Of a stretch of 64,000 nt of DNA, positions 1-12,900 are shown piece by piece. Both the position numbers and the translations under genes were made by a program. A model generated the notes under the pieces. That model did not search any database. It was given only the letters and a program-made list of their open reading frames with translations, and was not told where the DNA came from. Source of the stretch: Moringa oleifera (Eukaryota > Streptophyta > Magnoliopsida > Brassicales > Moringaceae); contig JAJFZO010000537.1 of assembly GCA_021397835.1 (NCBI GenBank), forward strand, positions 186,001 to 250,000, read 5' to 3'. The first letter of the stretch is position 1. The number at the start of each line of letters is the position of its first letter.

Positions 1-330
1 ATCAATTTTAAAAATCAAATGAATTTCGAAATTCAAAAATAATCATGATTAATTGGTACCAATTTTTGGGCATCATGGGGTCCTAATCCTTCCCCATGTG
101 TAATCAACTCTTGAACCCATATTTTTAATTTCGAAAGACCAATGTTGCCTTTTTTATTTTTTAAAAGCAAATAGATTTTGATGTCCAATTATACCATAAA
201 AAAGATCGGTGGCGACTCCCTTTATTTTTATTTTTTAAAATTCTTTTAAAAGAAAATCACCCAAAATATTATATTTTTTAAAGCCGCTTTAAGAATTCGA
301 CCCCGGTTGAAGATAATTGTGATAATGATT
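1..330 (+). repeat. 3' part of a gypsy LTR and leader (remnant)
   Basis: This stretch aligns by eye with 39016-39340 over its full length, sharing blocks such as AATCATGATTAATTGGTACC and TTTCGAAAGACCAATGTTG. The second copy sits directly before gypsy gag-pol sequence, so this one is read as the 3' end of the same LTR family plus the start of the leader. The GGTGGCGACTCC block at about 211 resembles the LTR/primer-site region of many plant gypsy elements. What follows here is not gag, so the copy is a fragment. The exact LTR boundary is not resolved. Confidence 0.6.
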
Positions 331-940
331 ATCTTTCAATTGTGAAATTTTTAAAACTTTAAAAATATTTTAATTATGTAATTATTTTGATTAAATAAAT
401 ATGTATAATCATAATTAGCAGTCATCATGCTAATCGTAATTAATTTTGCATAATTCTAATTAATTTTTTCGTAAAAAATTATTAAAATTTCAATTTTAAT
501 ATTTTTATTTATTAACTTTTAAAATAAATTTAGTAAAATTAATTTAATAGTAATTTAATTTTTTAATTATTTTGATATTCTCATTGAAATTTTATTAGAT
601 TAATACATTTGAAATTTTTGTTTTCTTAATTGAGAATTTGGTTATGTGATAATACATTATAACCATAATAACTGTATTTTATAACCATGTATACAATAAT
701 GTAAATAAAGACTATAATGAAATTAAAATTGTATTTTATAAAAGATGTGTATGTACTTTGTATATATATTATTAATTAATAGATTATAATTTTTTAATTT
801 AATAAATTTTATAATTTATAATTTTATAATTTATTGAATTATATAATTCATATTTGTTAATTATTATAATTTTTATTTTGTTTAATTTGATAAATTATAT
901 GCCTTATTGTAAACATTATATAACCTTACGTGTGTATGTG

Positions 941-979
<39 letters not shown>

Positions 980-3540
980 TTTGTTATAAATATCATTAAT
1001 TAATAAATTATATAAATTATATAACTTATATTTTTTTGAATTATATAATTTATTTATTTAATTTAATAAATTACATATCTTATCAATTAGGGTAAATGGT
1101 TGAAAAAAATGTGAAGTAGAATCCAAGTTACAATTTAAACTATATTGTTCAAAAAGTGACATAATGACCCTTGATCTTCCATTAATTATAAAAACAAATC
1201 CTAAGCCCTAATGACGTCTAAAACTAGCATTAAGTTAGGGATATCATTATCTTTTCTATGTCTTCTTCCAAATGAGACTAGAAACTGAATCTTTGTTATC
1301 TTTCTTTGTATAACAGTTTTCATCTGCAAAATCATTTTGATTTTTGAGCCTATTTTTTCTCAAATTGATAATAAATGATAAATATGTATAGTACTCCTAA
1401 TAATCTATTACCCATTTGGAAGAGTTTAATCGATAAAAAATGTAGAAAAAAAAGACAAGATTATCAAGGATTTGGCCATGAATGGCCCTTAGTTCTTCAA
1501 ATGAGAGCTTGCTGCAAGATGGAGACTTCATACTTGTCTTTGAACATCTCAAACACACTTCTTTTCAAAAGATAGAATCTATAACTCTCAACATTACCCA
1601 TCACTACTTCTCCATCATGACCATTTCCACCATTCCCTTTCATCTATCTCCATTTAAGTCCATTGTTCTAATACACGAATACTAAACATGGATATGCCGC
1701 TAGTCATTACATTATCATTTACATGAGCTCGAATCAATAGCAAATTCACAACATGATGTGACAAATTATAAACTAGGTGAGTTTTTTTTTTTTTTATGAT
1801 AGTATGAGTCTTTTTCTATATTTTCTCATTTACCAAAATTGAGCCTTGTCAAAGTAAATAAGAAGTAAAATCCAAAGAAGAACACAAATATCAACTGAAG
1901 CCTTATTACATCTCTTTGTCATGTCTAAATCATTCTTGTTGCATAGCAAAAAAACATATGGGTTTTTAATTTTTGGATGTAGGTTTTCATTACTTGAAAG
2001 AAATTCTTTTTAAGAAATTAAGAGAAATGGAGAAGTAAAAGATAAAAAGATAAATTAAGCTTTTAATCTCCCTATCGATCTCTCCTTCTTTTATCTATGC
2101 ACTTGATGAATAAGAAGAAAGAAAATGGATTAGAGAATACAATACAAAAAGTTTGATTAAGATTGATCAAATTTAAGATTTGTTTTAGCAATTTTTAAAA
2201 ATCAAAGTTTTAATCGTCATTAGGGATATATTTCAAGATTTTTTTAAAATATTGATCTTATTAATTATAAGTCATGTAATTTATATTTTGTTAAATTTAA
2301 TAAATCATATACATTATTACAAACATTATGTAATCTCACGTGTATGTATGTGCAAATATATGTAATTTGTCATATATATGTTATTAATTAATAAATTATA
2401 AAATTTAAATTTACTAGATTATATAATTTATATTTCATTAAATTTCATAAGGTATACATAATTTGTACTCTGAATATTACAATTTAGAATTTAAAAAATA
2501 TATATTTTTTAAATTTATGATGACCTCATATTCACATAATTAAATTATAATTAAAATATTATGATTTGATTGATTTTTTATAATTTCAAAATTTTGAATT
2601 ATAATAATATTGTCTTAATAAATTTTATAACCAATCTCAAAATTGATATAAAAAGTTATCATAAATATTACATTATCATGTATGAATCATATATACAAGT
2701 TAATACGAATATACTTTGCTTCACAATTACAAATGCCTGTCACTGCAATATAATAACATATACTTATGACTTTCTACTTGTACTAGTTACAATTGAATGT
2801 ATATGTACACTTTATAAACACATATACATTATATGTTATAGTGCATGAAAATTGACTTTCAATTTCGAAGTAATAGACTATACATAATAACGTTTACACA
2901 TATATATCTTATCATATATGTTGTGTAAACTAAAATTGCAATCATAGGTAATAATCAAAATTTTCATTTTTATATAATTCTTAACACATTATTTTATTAA
3001 AACATAAATTCTTAACACATTATTTTATTAAAAAATTAATAAATTAAATTTTATCAAAATATTTCATATAAAAATAAAGTAATATTAAATAATTTTTTTA
3101 ATTCATAAATTTAAATTCTGAGAAATATAATTTTTTTGAAATACATAAATAATATAGTAAATTAAGTGATTATCAATTAAAAAATCAAAATTTAATTTTA
3201 TTAGTGAAATCATATAATTTAACAAATTATAAATTATATAATTTATTAAATTTTAATTATATAATTTATTAATTAATAATATATAACAATATATATGTAC
3301 ACATAATGTATTATAATTCAAAAAATAAATTCAAATAGTTGAATTTTTGTGTAACTTGAATGACTGTCATGGAAAAATTTCATTGTAATTTTTGATAAAT
3401 AATTGCCATGTAATGTAACATTACAATTGTATAATTATTACAATAAATTAATTAAAAAATTATGTGAAATGTTTTCTTAATTCTATATTTTGAATTTTCT
3501 TAAGATTATAATGTAATTATTACGAAAATATTCTATAACA
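331..3540. other. AT-rich non-coding region with local repeats
   Basis: No supported gene. The small open frames (for example 1375-1685 and 2570-2848) have no recognisable domains. There is a TA microsatellite at about 944-975. One segment occurs twice in direct orientation (about 885-1075 and 2288-2450), and part of it recurs inverted near 3250-3310. Confidence 0.6.
944..975. repeat. TA dinucleotide microsatellite
   Basis: About sixteen uninterrupted TA units in an AT-rich context. Confidence 0.85.
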
Positions 3541-4484
3541 ATAATTTTGGTCATTATGATGAACTAGCGTCGGACTCATTCTAATTTGAACTCGTGTCTC
3601 GATCTTGTTAAAAAGCAAACTTAAGATCAAGCCCATCTAGATCTACACCAGTATCTGTTTTGAAGACATAACTTCATGTTAAGGATTGATCATAATAACA
3701 AACAAGTGTTAGACCAATCTCAATTTAGAATCTTACCTAATCCTAATGAAGAATTTATTCTTGATTAGGCTTCCTAGATTTGCTGTGTGCTTGATTCTAA
3801 TTTGTATCAGCTTTAAGCTCAACTCAAATCAAGATACTAATCCTTGAACCTGATTTTTGCTTCTCACATACACACACTGGGTTTTACAGAATGTTCGTGA
3901 GAGTGCGTTGTAGTCCCCTAACTTCCTTGCTTTTCATGTAATTTAGTTTTTTTAAAAAAAGTACCATCCACTTAGCCATAAATAGATCTAAGGTGCACAA
4001 GCCATAGGACTTTTATTACTATTTGAAAAGAAAAGAAAAGGTTAAGATTTCTATTATGGGAGATTAGGATTTCAAACTTTTTAAGAAACTTTGAAAGAGA
4101 TTTCTATGAGGTGTTTTGGGTGAATTCTAGTGAGTGCAGCATTCAAAGATAAAGCTTTTCAAGAATTTGATTCAAGAGGTCTTGACTCCTCTTTAGCATT
4201 CTTCTTATTGATTGAGAGATTTGAAACAAGTAAAAGAATCTTTTCTTCAATTCTCCTTTGCTTTTGATCTTTTTTTTTTTTGTATCTTCGATGTATTTTA
4301 CTATGTAAAAGCGTAATAGACATTAAATATAGAACAAAAAATAGCAATAAGTAAGCGGATACAAGACTTGAAACTTCGAAATGGATGTCCATCCAACATG
4401 GATAGATGTGTTGATAAAGAAGTTGCATTTTGTAGCACATGGAGAGATTGCATCCCATTTCATTTAATAGTCTACCTAACCCTA
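3541..4484. other. Unassigned, slightly GC-richer stretch
   Basis: Composition is more balanced than upstream, but I see no conserved reading frame or repeat. It leads into the CACTA fragment, so it may be older transposon sequence. A minus-strand frame of 126 codons at 4159-4539 lies antisense to transposase-like sequence and is not taken as a gene. Confidence 0.4.
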
Positions 4485-5570
4485 TTTGGAACTCTAAAAA
4501 CGAATTTAAGTTACTTCTTTTGTGATTTATGTACTTCAACCTTCGAAGATAGTAAATTAAACATATTGGACAAGAATATCACATTATCTGTTGTGAATTA
4601 GATAAGATATTTTCCTAATTTCTTTGATATGATGGAGCAATTGCCCATACATTTAGTGTATGAAGCAAGACTTAGTGGACATGCACTATATCAATGGATG
4701 TATATTCTTGAGAGGTATAATTCATATATTTCAAGTTTTTGTTTGCATTTCAATGCCTTAATAAGTTATATGCATCCTAATGAATTAAAAAAATCATTTC
4801 TTAAATTTTTACAAAATCTAAAGAAAAAACTGTGAAAAATCAAGCTCATGTGGAGGGTTTTACCTACTAACCTTACATATTAGATGAGGTGTTTAACACG
4901 CACATCCACTCTAGAAATCGAAGAGTGCTTCGTAATGATGGTGGTGGAGGGTTCCTCTATACATCCTCTATTATTTAGCTTTAATTATCTTGACTGACAT
5001 GAAGGGGTATGCAAAACTTGTTATTTCAATGAGTAGGAAGTAACTGCAACATCCATATACGTTTTTTGTTTTAATTGCCCCGGAGTTGAATAATTTTTAA
5101 AGTAAGTTATATCTTATATGGTAGCCATGTTATTACAAAGTTTGTATATCATAAACATATATGATGTATGATTGTAGCATCTATGTTAAAACATTGATCA
5201 CATCCAACTCCATTGATTTTGGTAAACATATACAACCAAAATTTGTAGCCTAGTTTCAAAAACTATATAAGTAATGTCCTCTAAATTATAACGAAATTAT
5301 GATTACCAAATCTAATAACATTTTCGTTGACAAAGTGTACTTTATGTTAACAGTTATTAATTGCACAATCTTATTAGTAACATCTTACATTAATTTTTTT
5401 TATGATTTCACATTGGGACTTATAAGGATGGTTCAAATATCTCCAATTTATTTTTTGAATGGTCATTCTTTCAACAAATCTAATAGAGCTCAAAATCAAA
5501 AGGCAAAAATTTTTGGAGTAGCTATAACTAATAGGATACTTCATATTATGAAATCCTACAAAACATAATT
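4485..5570 (+). mobile_element. CACTA transposon fragment: TNP2 C-terminal, DUF4218 and DUF4216 remnants
   Basis: Read in several frames, the plus strand resembles the C-terminal half of a TNP2-like En/Spm transposase. An F-D-M-M-E-Q-L-P-I-H-L-V-Y-E-A stretch followed by QWMYILERY (about 4623-4720) is the core of DUF4218. Farther on, PIYFLNGHSFNKSNRAQNQK (about 5440-5505) matches the start of the DUF4216-type domain that follows DUF4218 in these elements. Stops and frameshifts break the reading frame throughout, so this is a dead fragment. No terminal CACTA motif was found on either side. It is the same part of the transposase that survives on the opposite strand at 17804-18142. Confidence 0.65.
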
Positions 5571-7304
5571 GAGATAAAGCATTTTGAAATCCTTATAAAG
5601 CCATTAAGACTCTTTAATTACAAACAGTTTATCAAGTTTAGGTCCAAAGATTTGTTTAAAGTATGAAATTACTAAGGTAAAGTCACACAAGAGATACAAC
5701 TGTAAAGACACATTTATCTTTACGTAAAATGAAGTATATTTCACATCATAATCTAATCTAGATCCTTCCAAGAGAGACTAATTTATGTGATTAAAACAAA
5801 AATAAGGTGTATGATTGAATCGCGAGACCTATACAAGATGATATATAAAGGATGCCAATTCCTTTAGAAGTTTATTGCATGTTATTGATTAATTCTTTGT
5901 CTCGTTGTTCTTAAAAGGAACTGGACAGCGCTTTGTGTTTGGTATCTCTAGTTTTAAGCTTTGATTTTATGCTTCTAAATTAGCTAGGATTTTTTTTATA
6001 TCTCCAACCAGTGCACATGATACTGTTCGCTTGTATAATGCTTTTGAGCATGTTATGTGAGCCGTCTTTTACATAGAAGAATATAGATTGTTTATCACTC
6101 ACTATGCGTTGGATAATTATTTATTTTTGTAGTTTTCTTAAACTAGGTGTTTCCCTTTCTTTTTATTTTTTTAATCTTTTTTACAAGTATAAGGCATTAA
6201 GGGACCTCAAAGATGAAATCTTTAAATGTTATTTCAATCTGAGAGATCTTGCCTCTAAGTTAGTTGCGCAAAAGCTCCTTTTCTTTATCTCACTAACTTT
6301 AAAATCTCTCTTTTTTTTTTTTTGTTTTGTCTTTAACCTTTGTTTATTACTTGTACTTGATTTCTATTCAATCTTTATTTTTTGCTAAAGAGGAATGTTA
6401 TTTGAAATGGTTGGACGATCGCATTCCATTTGTTGCTAATGTGTATCTAAATACTTTTCATATTTCTTTACTTTTACTAGGACATTTTATGTTGTAATTG
6501 TCACTACAATTATTGATAGCAGCAATAGGGTGCTGGTAAATGGATTTCTAATCTTTGCATCGATGTCATAATGAACAAGACTATCATAGCATTTAGTGTG
6601 AAGACAAATGTAGTAGATTTTGTGGTCTTTTTTCCTTTCCCTTTCTCCAATAACAGCTTTTTACTATTTCTATTACATTTGCATTACTTTTAATAATTCT
6701 TTCTAAAAAATGAAGTTAAGACCAGTGAATAAGCTATAGCCTAGGCCATGTTGTCATCTAGATGCATTCATTAAGCCTAATGCCATCTTCACCTTTTTGT
6801 TTTCTTTTATTTTTGTTTTTCACTTTTAAATAAACTTTCATTTTGCTATTGAAACATGAAAATTATAACATCTGCTGCCTATCATAATTTTTATTTGACA
6901 TGAAAGAACAAGTACAAATAGTAATCTTTGCATATATTAGAGAAAATTTAATATCTTGAACCTTTGGAGAAAATTTTCTTGTTTGTTGCCATTTTTTTTA
7001 TCCTTTTCATAGGAAAATATAACATGATTAACTAAAATTTTTGCATTTCAATATTAATTTGTTAAGATAACGAGTTTTCTGAGTGCAAATTTCTAAAAAA
7101 CATGAAGTGTTACTTAAGCTTTAGTTCTTTCCATGTGTGATGCATTATGTGTTTTTGGTTGATAGCTTTAAGTTAGTGAGTGTGACAAGGATTTCATGTA
7201 AAATTTAGTTTTAAGTATTAGACAGTATGATGTGGATTGTTTATGTGTTTCATATTCTAAATTTAATTTTTTTTCTTATATCCAACAATTTTGTAGGATT
7301 GAAA
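5571..7304. other. Unassigned AT-rich spacer between CACTA fragments
   Basis: No conserved protein similarity seen. T-rich tracts (for example 6150-6380) give spurious open frames. Lying between two plus-strand CACTA fragments, it may be transposon UTR, intron or subterminal sequence, but no inverted terminal repeat was recognised. Confidence 0.4.
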
Positions 7305-7499
7305 ATGGAAAAATCGTGGATCAACAAACCACGAAATTCACTTGATTATCAAAAGGTTTGAAAAGATTCTTAGACTTTGCCTTTGCACATGCTTCTAGCA
7401 ATGGTAGAATCAAGTGCCCTTATAATCAATATGGGTTCAGAATGATAGAGACTAGAGAAGTAGTATACGACCATCTCATTTGTAGTTAGTTTCCATCGA

Positions 7500-7543
<44 letters not shown>

Positions 7544-8761
7544 GAATCAATCAGTGTAGAAAATCAAGATAATTTGATTATTGGATATGATAGTTTATTG
7601 AATTAAAATAATATTCGTAATCAGAATTCAATGCATGATATAATTCATAATGCATTAAGGACGTCTATGCATCCTAGTGCCGAAGTATCCCATATATTGA
7701 ATGAACCTATAAATGAAGTTGCAAGAATCATGGGTGAAAGGATCCAAGGAGAAAATAGACACCATAATGATTTTGAAGATTTAGTTAGAAATTATAATGA
7801 AGAATTGTATGAAGGATGTTCAAAATATTCGAAAATGTCATTCTTAGTCAAACTTTATCACATTGAGTGCTTACGCTGAATTACCAATAAAGCAATATCT
7901 ATGGTAGTGGAGTTATTAAATGATCCTTTTGAGCATGCAAAGATTCTAAATTCATTCTATGACGCGAAGAAGATAATCAACAAATTAGGCATTAACTATG
8001 AGAAGATTGATGCATGTCCGAACGATTGTATGTTATATTGAAAAAATGATGGTAGTAGGGAAACATGCAAAGGGTGTCACATGTCTAAATGGAAAGATAA
8101 AGGAGCTATTAGGAAGAAAAAAAAAGAATCAATCGACAATAATGTTTTATCCTTTGAAGTCATGATTTCAAAGGTTGTTCATGTCTTTTAAGACAGTCGA
8201 TGACATAAGATGGCATGCAAACACTAATGATGATATATAATTAAGGCATCTTAGGGATTTTGATGCACAGAAGTCATTTGATTCAAAATTTCTCGATTTT
8301 GCATCGGATCCGTGCAATGTTGGACTTAATCTAGCTATCGATAATTTTAATTCAATTGGAACATTGAGTTCAAACTACAATATATGACCGGTAGTGCTTA
8401 TGCCATATAACTTGCCTTCATGGATAAGTGTAAAGCAATCATTTTTTATGCTTTTAATGATCATTCCAGGTAAAAGAATGCCAAGTAATGAAATAGATTA
8501 TATTTACAACATTTGATCAAGGAATTAGAAGAGTTATGGGATGAAGGAGTGAAAACATACGATTCATCATCTAAGCAAGTGTTTATGATGCAAGCAGCTC
8601 TTATATGGATGATTAGCGACTTTCCCGGGCTTAGCACTTTATTTGGGTGGAATATGTACACTAGCTTTGCATGTCTTTATTACAATTTTGATTTTAAAAC
8701 TTATCGTCTTTCTCATGGTAGAAAATGGGCAATCATGGGCCATCATTGTTTTTTAGTTTAA
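7305..8761 (+). pseudogene. CACTA (En/Spm) TNP2-like transposase, N-terminal half, broken
   Basis: TNP2 proteins bind and cut CACTA element ends in the nucleus. ATG at 7305 begins MEKSWINKPR, followed after a frameshift near 7357 by FLDFAFAHASSNGRIKCP and EVVYDHLIC: the transposase-associated domain (PF13963), with some of its usual zinc-ligand cysteines lost. After an AT microsatellite, 7740-8110 encodes the TNP2 core start (GCSKYSKMSFLVKLYH, LGINYEKIDACPNDCML, KGCHMSKWKD). 8160-8761 continues with KSFDSKFLDFASDP, PVVLMPYNLPSW, LIKELEELWDEGVKTYDSSS and ending KWAIMGHHCFL. At least three in-frame stops or frameshifts are present. The transposase C-terminal half does not follow, so the copy is truncated as well as mutated. 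Confidence 0.8.
7502..7541. repeat. AT dinucleotide microsatellite inside the transposase remnant
   Basis: About twenty AT units separate the PF13963-like domain from the TNP2 core; presumably intronic or grown after inactivation. Confidence 0.85.
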
Positions 8762-10350
8762 GTATATTCTTCATGTTGGCGCTATAAGTATATTCTTCTT
8801 GCTACTTTACGATGTGCATTATATCTCATTGCTTTCCCAGTAAAGATGCAAGATTGAAAGTTACTCATCCTTTCTTAATTTTTTTTATAAAATGGCAAAT
8901 ACTTAAACCAGTTTCCTTTGGTTTTAGTTTTTGGCATGTTATTTTATTCAGTTGGATTTTGTAGTACTTCAATACAATGTTTTCAAGTTTCCTTTTTATT
9001 TTCTGAGTCTTATGAATTACTTATTTCCTTTGCTCGTTCTTTTTGATAATCTATTACTCTATTTTGTATTATGGTGCAATATTTGTATAGTTTATAGGCC
9101 ATGTTTGATGAACTTTTCATACATTCTTAGTAACTCTTCAAGTGCTTCATCATCCTAAAGGGTAAGTTGCAGTAGTATAGGAATTTAATTTTATGGTGTC
9201 TTATATTCTTTTACCTCTTACTATAGAATTCATACAAAAAAACAATATGGATAACTCTCTCTAGGATTTTGGTATCTGGGTACTGTATTTTGTTGTCCCA
9301 GTTTCCATCTAGTTAGATTAATGAATCAAGATTGATAAATGAAAGGATATAGCTGATGTTGTTTGGATTATAGGTCATTAAGGATTTGATTTTGTCATGC
9401 TCTGATGCAACAGGTTGGTGGTATTGGATGTTTTCTTACAACTTAGTATCTAGAGGTATTTAAGAAAAGATGGCTTCGATCTAAAATTTATAGTTTGAGA
9501 AAATGTTGAAGTGTTTTTTCCTATAAGGAAATAGCTTGATTGTTATATAACTCTGAAGAGATTGTTAGTCTTATGATACTTCTTAGGCAGCTAGACTTCT
9601 CATTATTGTGAGAATGTCGTACCAATAGATATAAGCAGAAGAAAGATGGAATTTTATATCACTAATGCAATCAAATGGATATGACAAGTGGCATTGTAAA
9701 AAAAAATGGTAGAAGCAAAAAGTGTTTGTTTCATTGGCAGCTACTTTCATTTGACATTGACATATAAGTATGTTGCTAGTTTATTGTCTTATTTAATATA
9801 TTCATTCATGAAAATGAGATTAGAAAGATATCTTTTTTTAGAAAAGAGAAAGGGACCAATCTAATGAATGGAAAGAGTAAAAAAAAAATATGCACAATTA
9901 TTTTCGAAGTTGTAACTGAAATGGATTTAGTGCTCTCTTCAAATTATAAGAAAAATGTAAAAAAGTTGCAATTTTTTAGTTTTTTTCCTTGTTTTGATTT
10001 TTCTTTCTTTGTTTTGAGTTTTTCCCTTGTTTTATGTTCATGTTATCATAAAAAAATTATTATTATATATTAAATACATATTTTACATATATGGACCTCG
10101 TATATATAACACATAATAGATGTTACTACTTCTTTCTTTTGATGTTATAAGGAACTAACTAAAATGAGTTCATTTTTTTTAGATACAAATTCAAGGTCAT
10201 GAACCACATCCTTCACATGATCTAGCCATACACTGAACTTATGAAAATAAATATTTTTTATGTTTGACTTTTACTATGGTAATTGTAATTTTCATAAATT
10301 ATGATAATTTATATTATTCAAAGGATATGTAATTGGGATTTTTTATATAT
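8762..10350. other. Unassigned AT-rich region
   Basis: Nothing with recognisable coding content. It begins just where the TNP2 fragment stops and ends at the truncated copia LTR. T-rich frames at 8931-9158 and 9864-10073 are compositional. Confidence 0.45.
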
Positions 10351-10660
10351 ATGGGCAAACCCAAACTCAAACCCAGACCTATACTCAGACTCAAACTTGG
10401 GCTCGGGTCAGCAAAGCATGGCCGATCAGACGGATAGAGGTAGTGACATCTGCACATGTGCATGTGTGCAATGGACCTTGATGGGTCTAACTCCTCCCTC
10501 TTCCACAAAAGTGAAGTGCCCCTTAAGGACCAAATCCATTTAGAATTCCACACATTGTAGACAATTTAAGAAAGTCATTCTTTTTAGATGTAAGATTCTT
10601 TAGGGGAAGGTATCTTTATTGCACCTTTCAAAAAACTTTTTGAATTCATTATTTTCAACA
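10351..10660 (-). repeat. Copia 3' LTR, truncated
   Basis: Aligns by eye with the distal part of the 5' LTR at about 21080-21310: shared GATGGGTCTAACTCCTCC/GATGAGTCTAACTCCTCC blocks and the terminal TTTTCAACA. Only about 310 bp match; the other half of the 606-bp LTR has no counterpart to the left of 10350. The purine-rich AGTGAGGGAA just inside the element (minus strand, 10661-10672) is a fitting polypurine tract. Confidence 0.65.
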
Positions 10661-12336
10661 TTCCCTCACTTGAATTTTCAAATTGGTTTTTATTGAGTAA
10701 CTATCAAAAACTTTAACATTGTGCATAAATAGAGATATCTTTTGATTTTATCCTTTACATAATGATGATGTTTTAAACTATACTAGAGTAACTCGTAGTT
10801 TTAAACTCTATCTCTACTAACATCCTGTACATAATCTTTTTGAGGTGTAATTCAAAAAAGCTCATGTTTTTTGGCCATGCACATATATCTCGCTATATTA
10901 AATGCTTTAGAAAATTCACTCAAAATTTCATAGGAAGCGACCACCCTTTCATATTCACATAGGTAAGCCTATCAAGAAAACTCCTAAAACTAGGTACTTC
11001 GATATATCTAGAGTATAGAACTCATTGAGAATTAAAAAATTTAACTCAGCAATTTTCTTTTGCTTCAGGATTTGACATTTTCAATGGAATGGAACTTATA
11101 ATAGCATGTTTTATCTTGTATCATTTCATGACTTATTATTACTCTTTGAATCTATTTCTTGGAATCTCTAGTCCATAGGTTGGATTACCATCATGAGTGA
11201 CTCATCACTGTAAGGGCATCAGTTTCATTCCTATTGAGATTTTGAAAACCTTTTCTCTAACTAGTCTTTTCATTAAAGGATCAGCTAGGTTATCATTAAT
11301 CCATACATGAGCCACTTTAACAGCTCTTATAAAGAGGAACTCTTTAACTGTATTATGCTTATGACGAATTCGTCATCTCTTACAATTATAGTAATGGTTT
11401 TGAATTTTTCCAACAACCACGATACTATCATAATGGATTAGGATAAGTGGTATCGATTTTTCTGATAATGGGATCTCAGCTAGCAGACTTCTTAACTAGC
11501 TTGCTTTCTTATAGTAGCTAATGCTATCATCTTAGACTTCATCGTAAATTATGTAACAATAATATATTTCTTATATTTCGGTAAAACGACTCCACCTGTA
11601 ATGCCAAAGATATAGCCATTAGTTATGCTAGAGTTTTCTAAAAAGGTATTACAATCAGCATCATTGTATCTTTTAAGAATAGTGAAAAACTTCTGATAAT
11701 GTAATTTTAAGTTCATAGTCCTCTTAAAGTGTCTCGTGACCTTTTCAACAACATGTCAATGCTTGATTCTAAGTCGACTAGTAAATCTATAGAGTAATCT
11801 CATAGCATAAGTTATGTCGATCCTAGTGTAATCAGTAACATAGCATAAGCTCCAATGATGCTCGCATATTTAACTGATTTAACACTGTCTCTAGTGTTCT
11901 TGACCAACTTGACACTAGAGTTACATGGAGTACAAGTAAGTTTATAGCCACAGTAATTATATTTCTAAGGATATTCTTAATGTAATATAATTGATCCGAA
12001 GAAAGTCCTTTTTTTTTTACCAAGTAATTTTTATTCAAAGATTACATTAGTTTCTCCTAAATCTTTCATGTCGAAGTTTGCACTTAATAAGGACTTTATA
12101 TTCTTTACAATATGAATGTTAGAGTTAAAGATAAGAAGGTCATCCATGTAAAGACATATGATAGTGCAAAAATTATTTTTAACTTCACAATAAATGCACT
12201 TATTACTTTCATTCAATTTAAATCTATTTGTGATAATGAGATTATAAATTTTTGATGCTATTACTTAGGCACTTATTTTAGACTATATAATAATTTTTTC
12301 AATTTACAAACTTTGCTTTCTTGACCTCATATAATA
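10661..12336 (-). pseudogene. Copia reverse transcriptase and RNase H remnant
   Basis: On the minus strand the sequence enters the copia pol at GQESKVCKLKKLLYSLK (about 12280-12330), then WHQKF-like and LNESNKCIYCEV, and reaches the catalytic CLYMDDLLIF box; the YMDD codons are at 12139-12150, with both aspartates kept. FDMKDLGETNVIFE follows at 12031-12080. RNase H follows from about 11830 to 11200 in broken frames (TDYTRIDITYAM, NDADCNTF, ITNGYIFGITGGVV, HVWINDNLADPLMK). Stops such as the one replacing the Gln of the usual LKQ-P motif disable it. The N-terminal third of reverse transcriptase is missing because the CACTA element begins at 12337. Confidence 0.8.
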
Positions 12337-12354
12337 TACAATAACAAAATACGC

Positions 12355-12900
12355 TTTTAACGACAATTAAAACAAGTTAAAAATGATGGTTGCCAAAATG
12401 TCGTCTATGTAAATAACGAGAAAAGGATTTGCAAAATAAATAACAGTTGCAAAAACCGTCATCTAATGTAACTTTTAATGACGGTTGTTATACTATTAAA
12501 TGTCGCTTTACAAAGACTGTCATATAATACAATCCAACATTAGATAACGGTTCTAAATAAAACTGTCATCTAATGTTGGGTTGTATAAGATAAGGATTAT
12601 GAATACAACCATTTTCTAATACCCATTACATTACATAACGGTTGTGTGAACAACCATCATCTAATATCCCATTACATTAAATGACAATTAGAAAAAGAAT
12701 CGTCATCTAATATTCTATTACATTAAATAGTGGTTCTTTATACAACCATTATCTAATATCCTATTACATTAGATGATAGTTCTTTACAAAACCATCATCT
12801 AATATCCAATTACATTAGATAACAATTGTAAATACAACCCTCATCTAATACTTATTAATTTAGGTAGCAATTTTATTTGCAACTGTCGTCTAACATTTTT
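12355..12900. repeat. CACTA subterminal repeat array
   Basis: About nine to ten degenerate units, each pairing a gacggttNN-type half with its near inverse aaccgtcatctaat and separated by blocks like tattacattagatgac. Such short palindromic subterminal repeats are the binding sites for TNPA-like proteins in characterised CACTA elements (established for En/Spm). Here they are diverged. Confidence 0.7.

Noticed and set aside
4159..4539. 126-aa minus-strand open frame
   Set aside because: No domain, and the opposite strand carries CACTA transposase similarity next to it.
6104..6388. 94-aa hydrophobic open frame
   Set aside because: Phe/Leu-rich only because the DNA is T-rich; no conserved membrane family.
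10301..10553. Overlapping open frames on both strands at 10301-10553
   Set aside because: They fall in the truncated copia LTR and have no domain.
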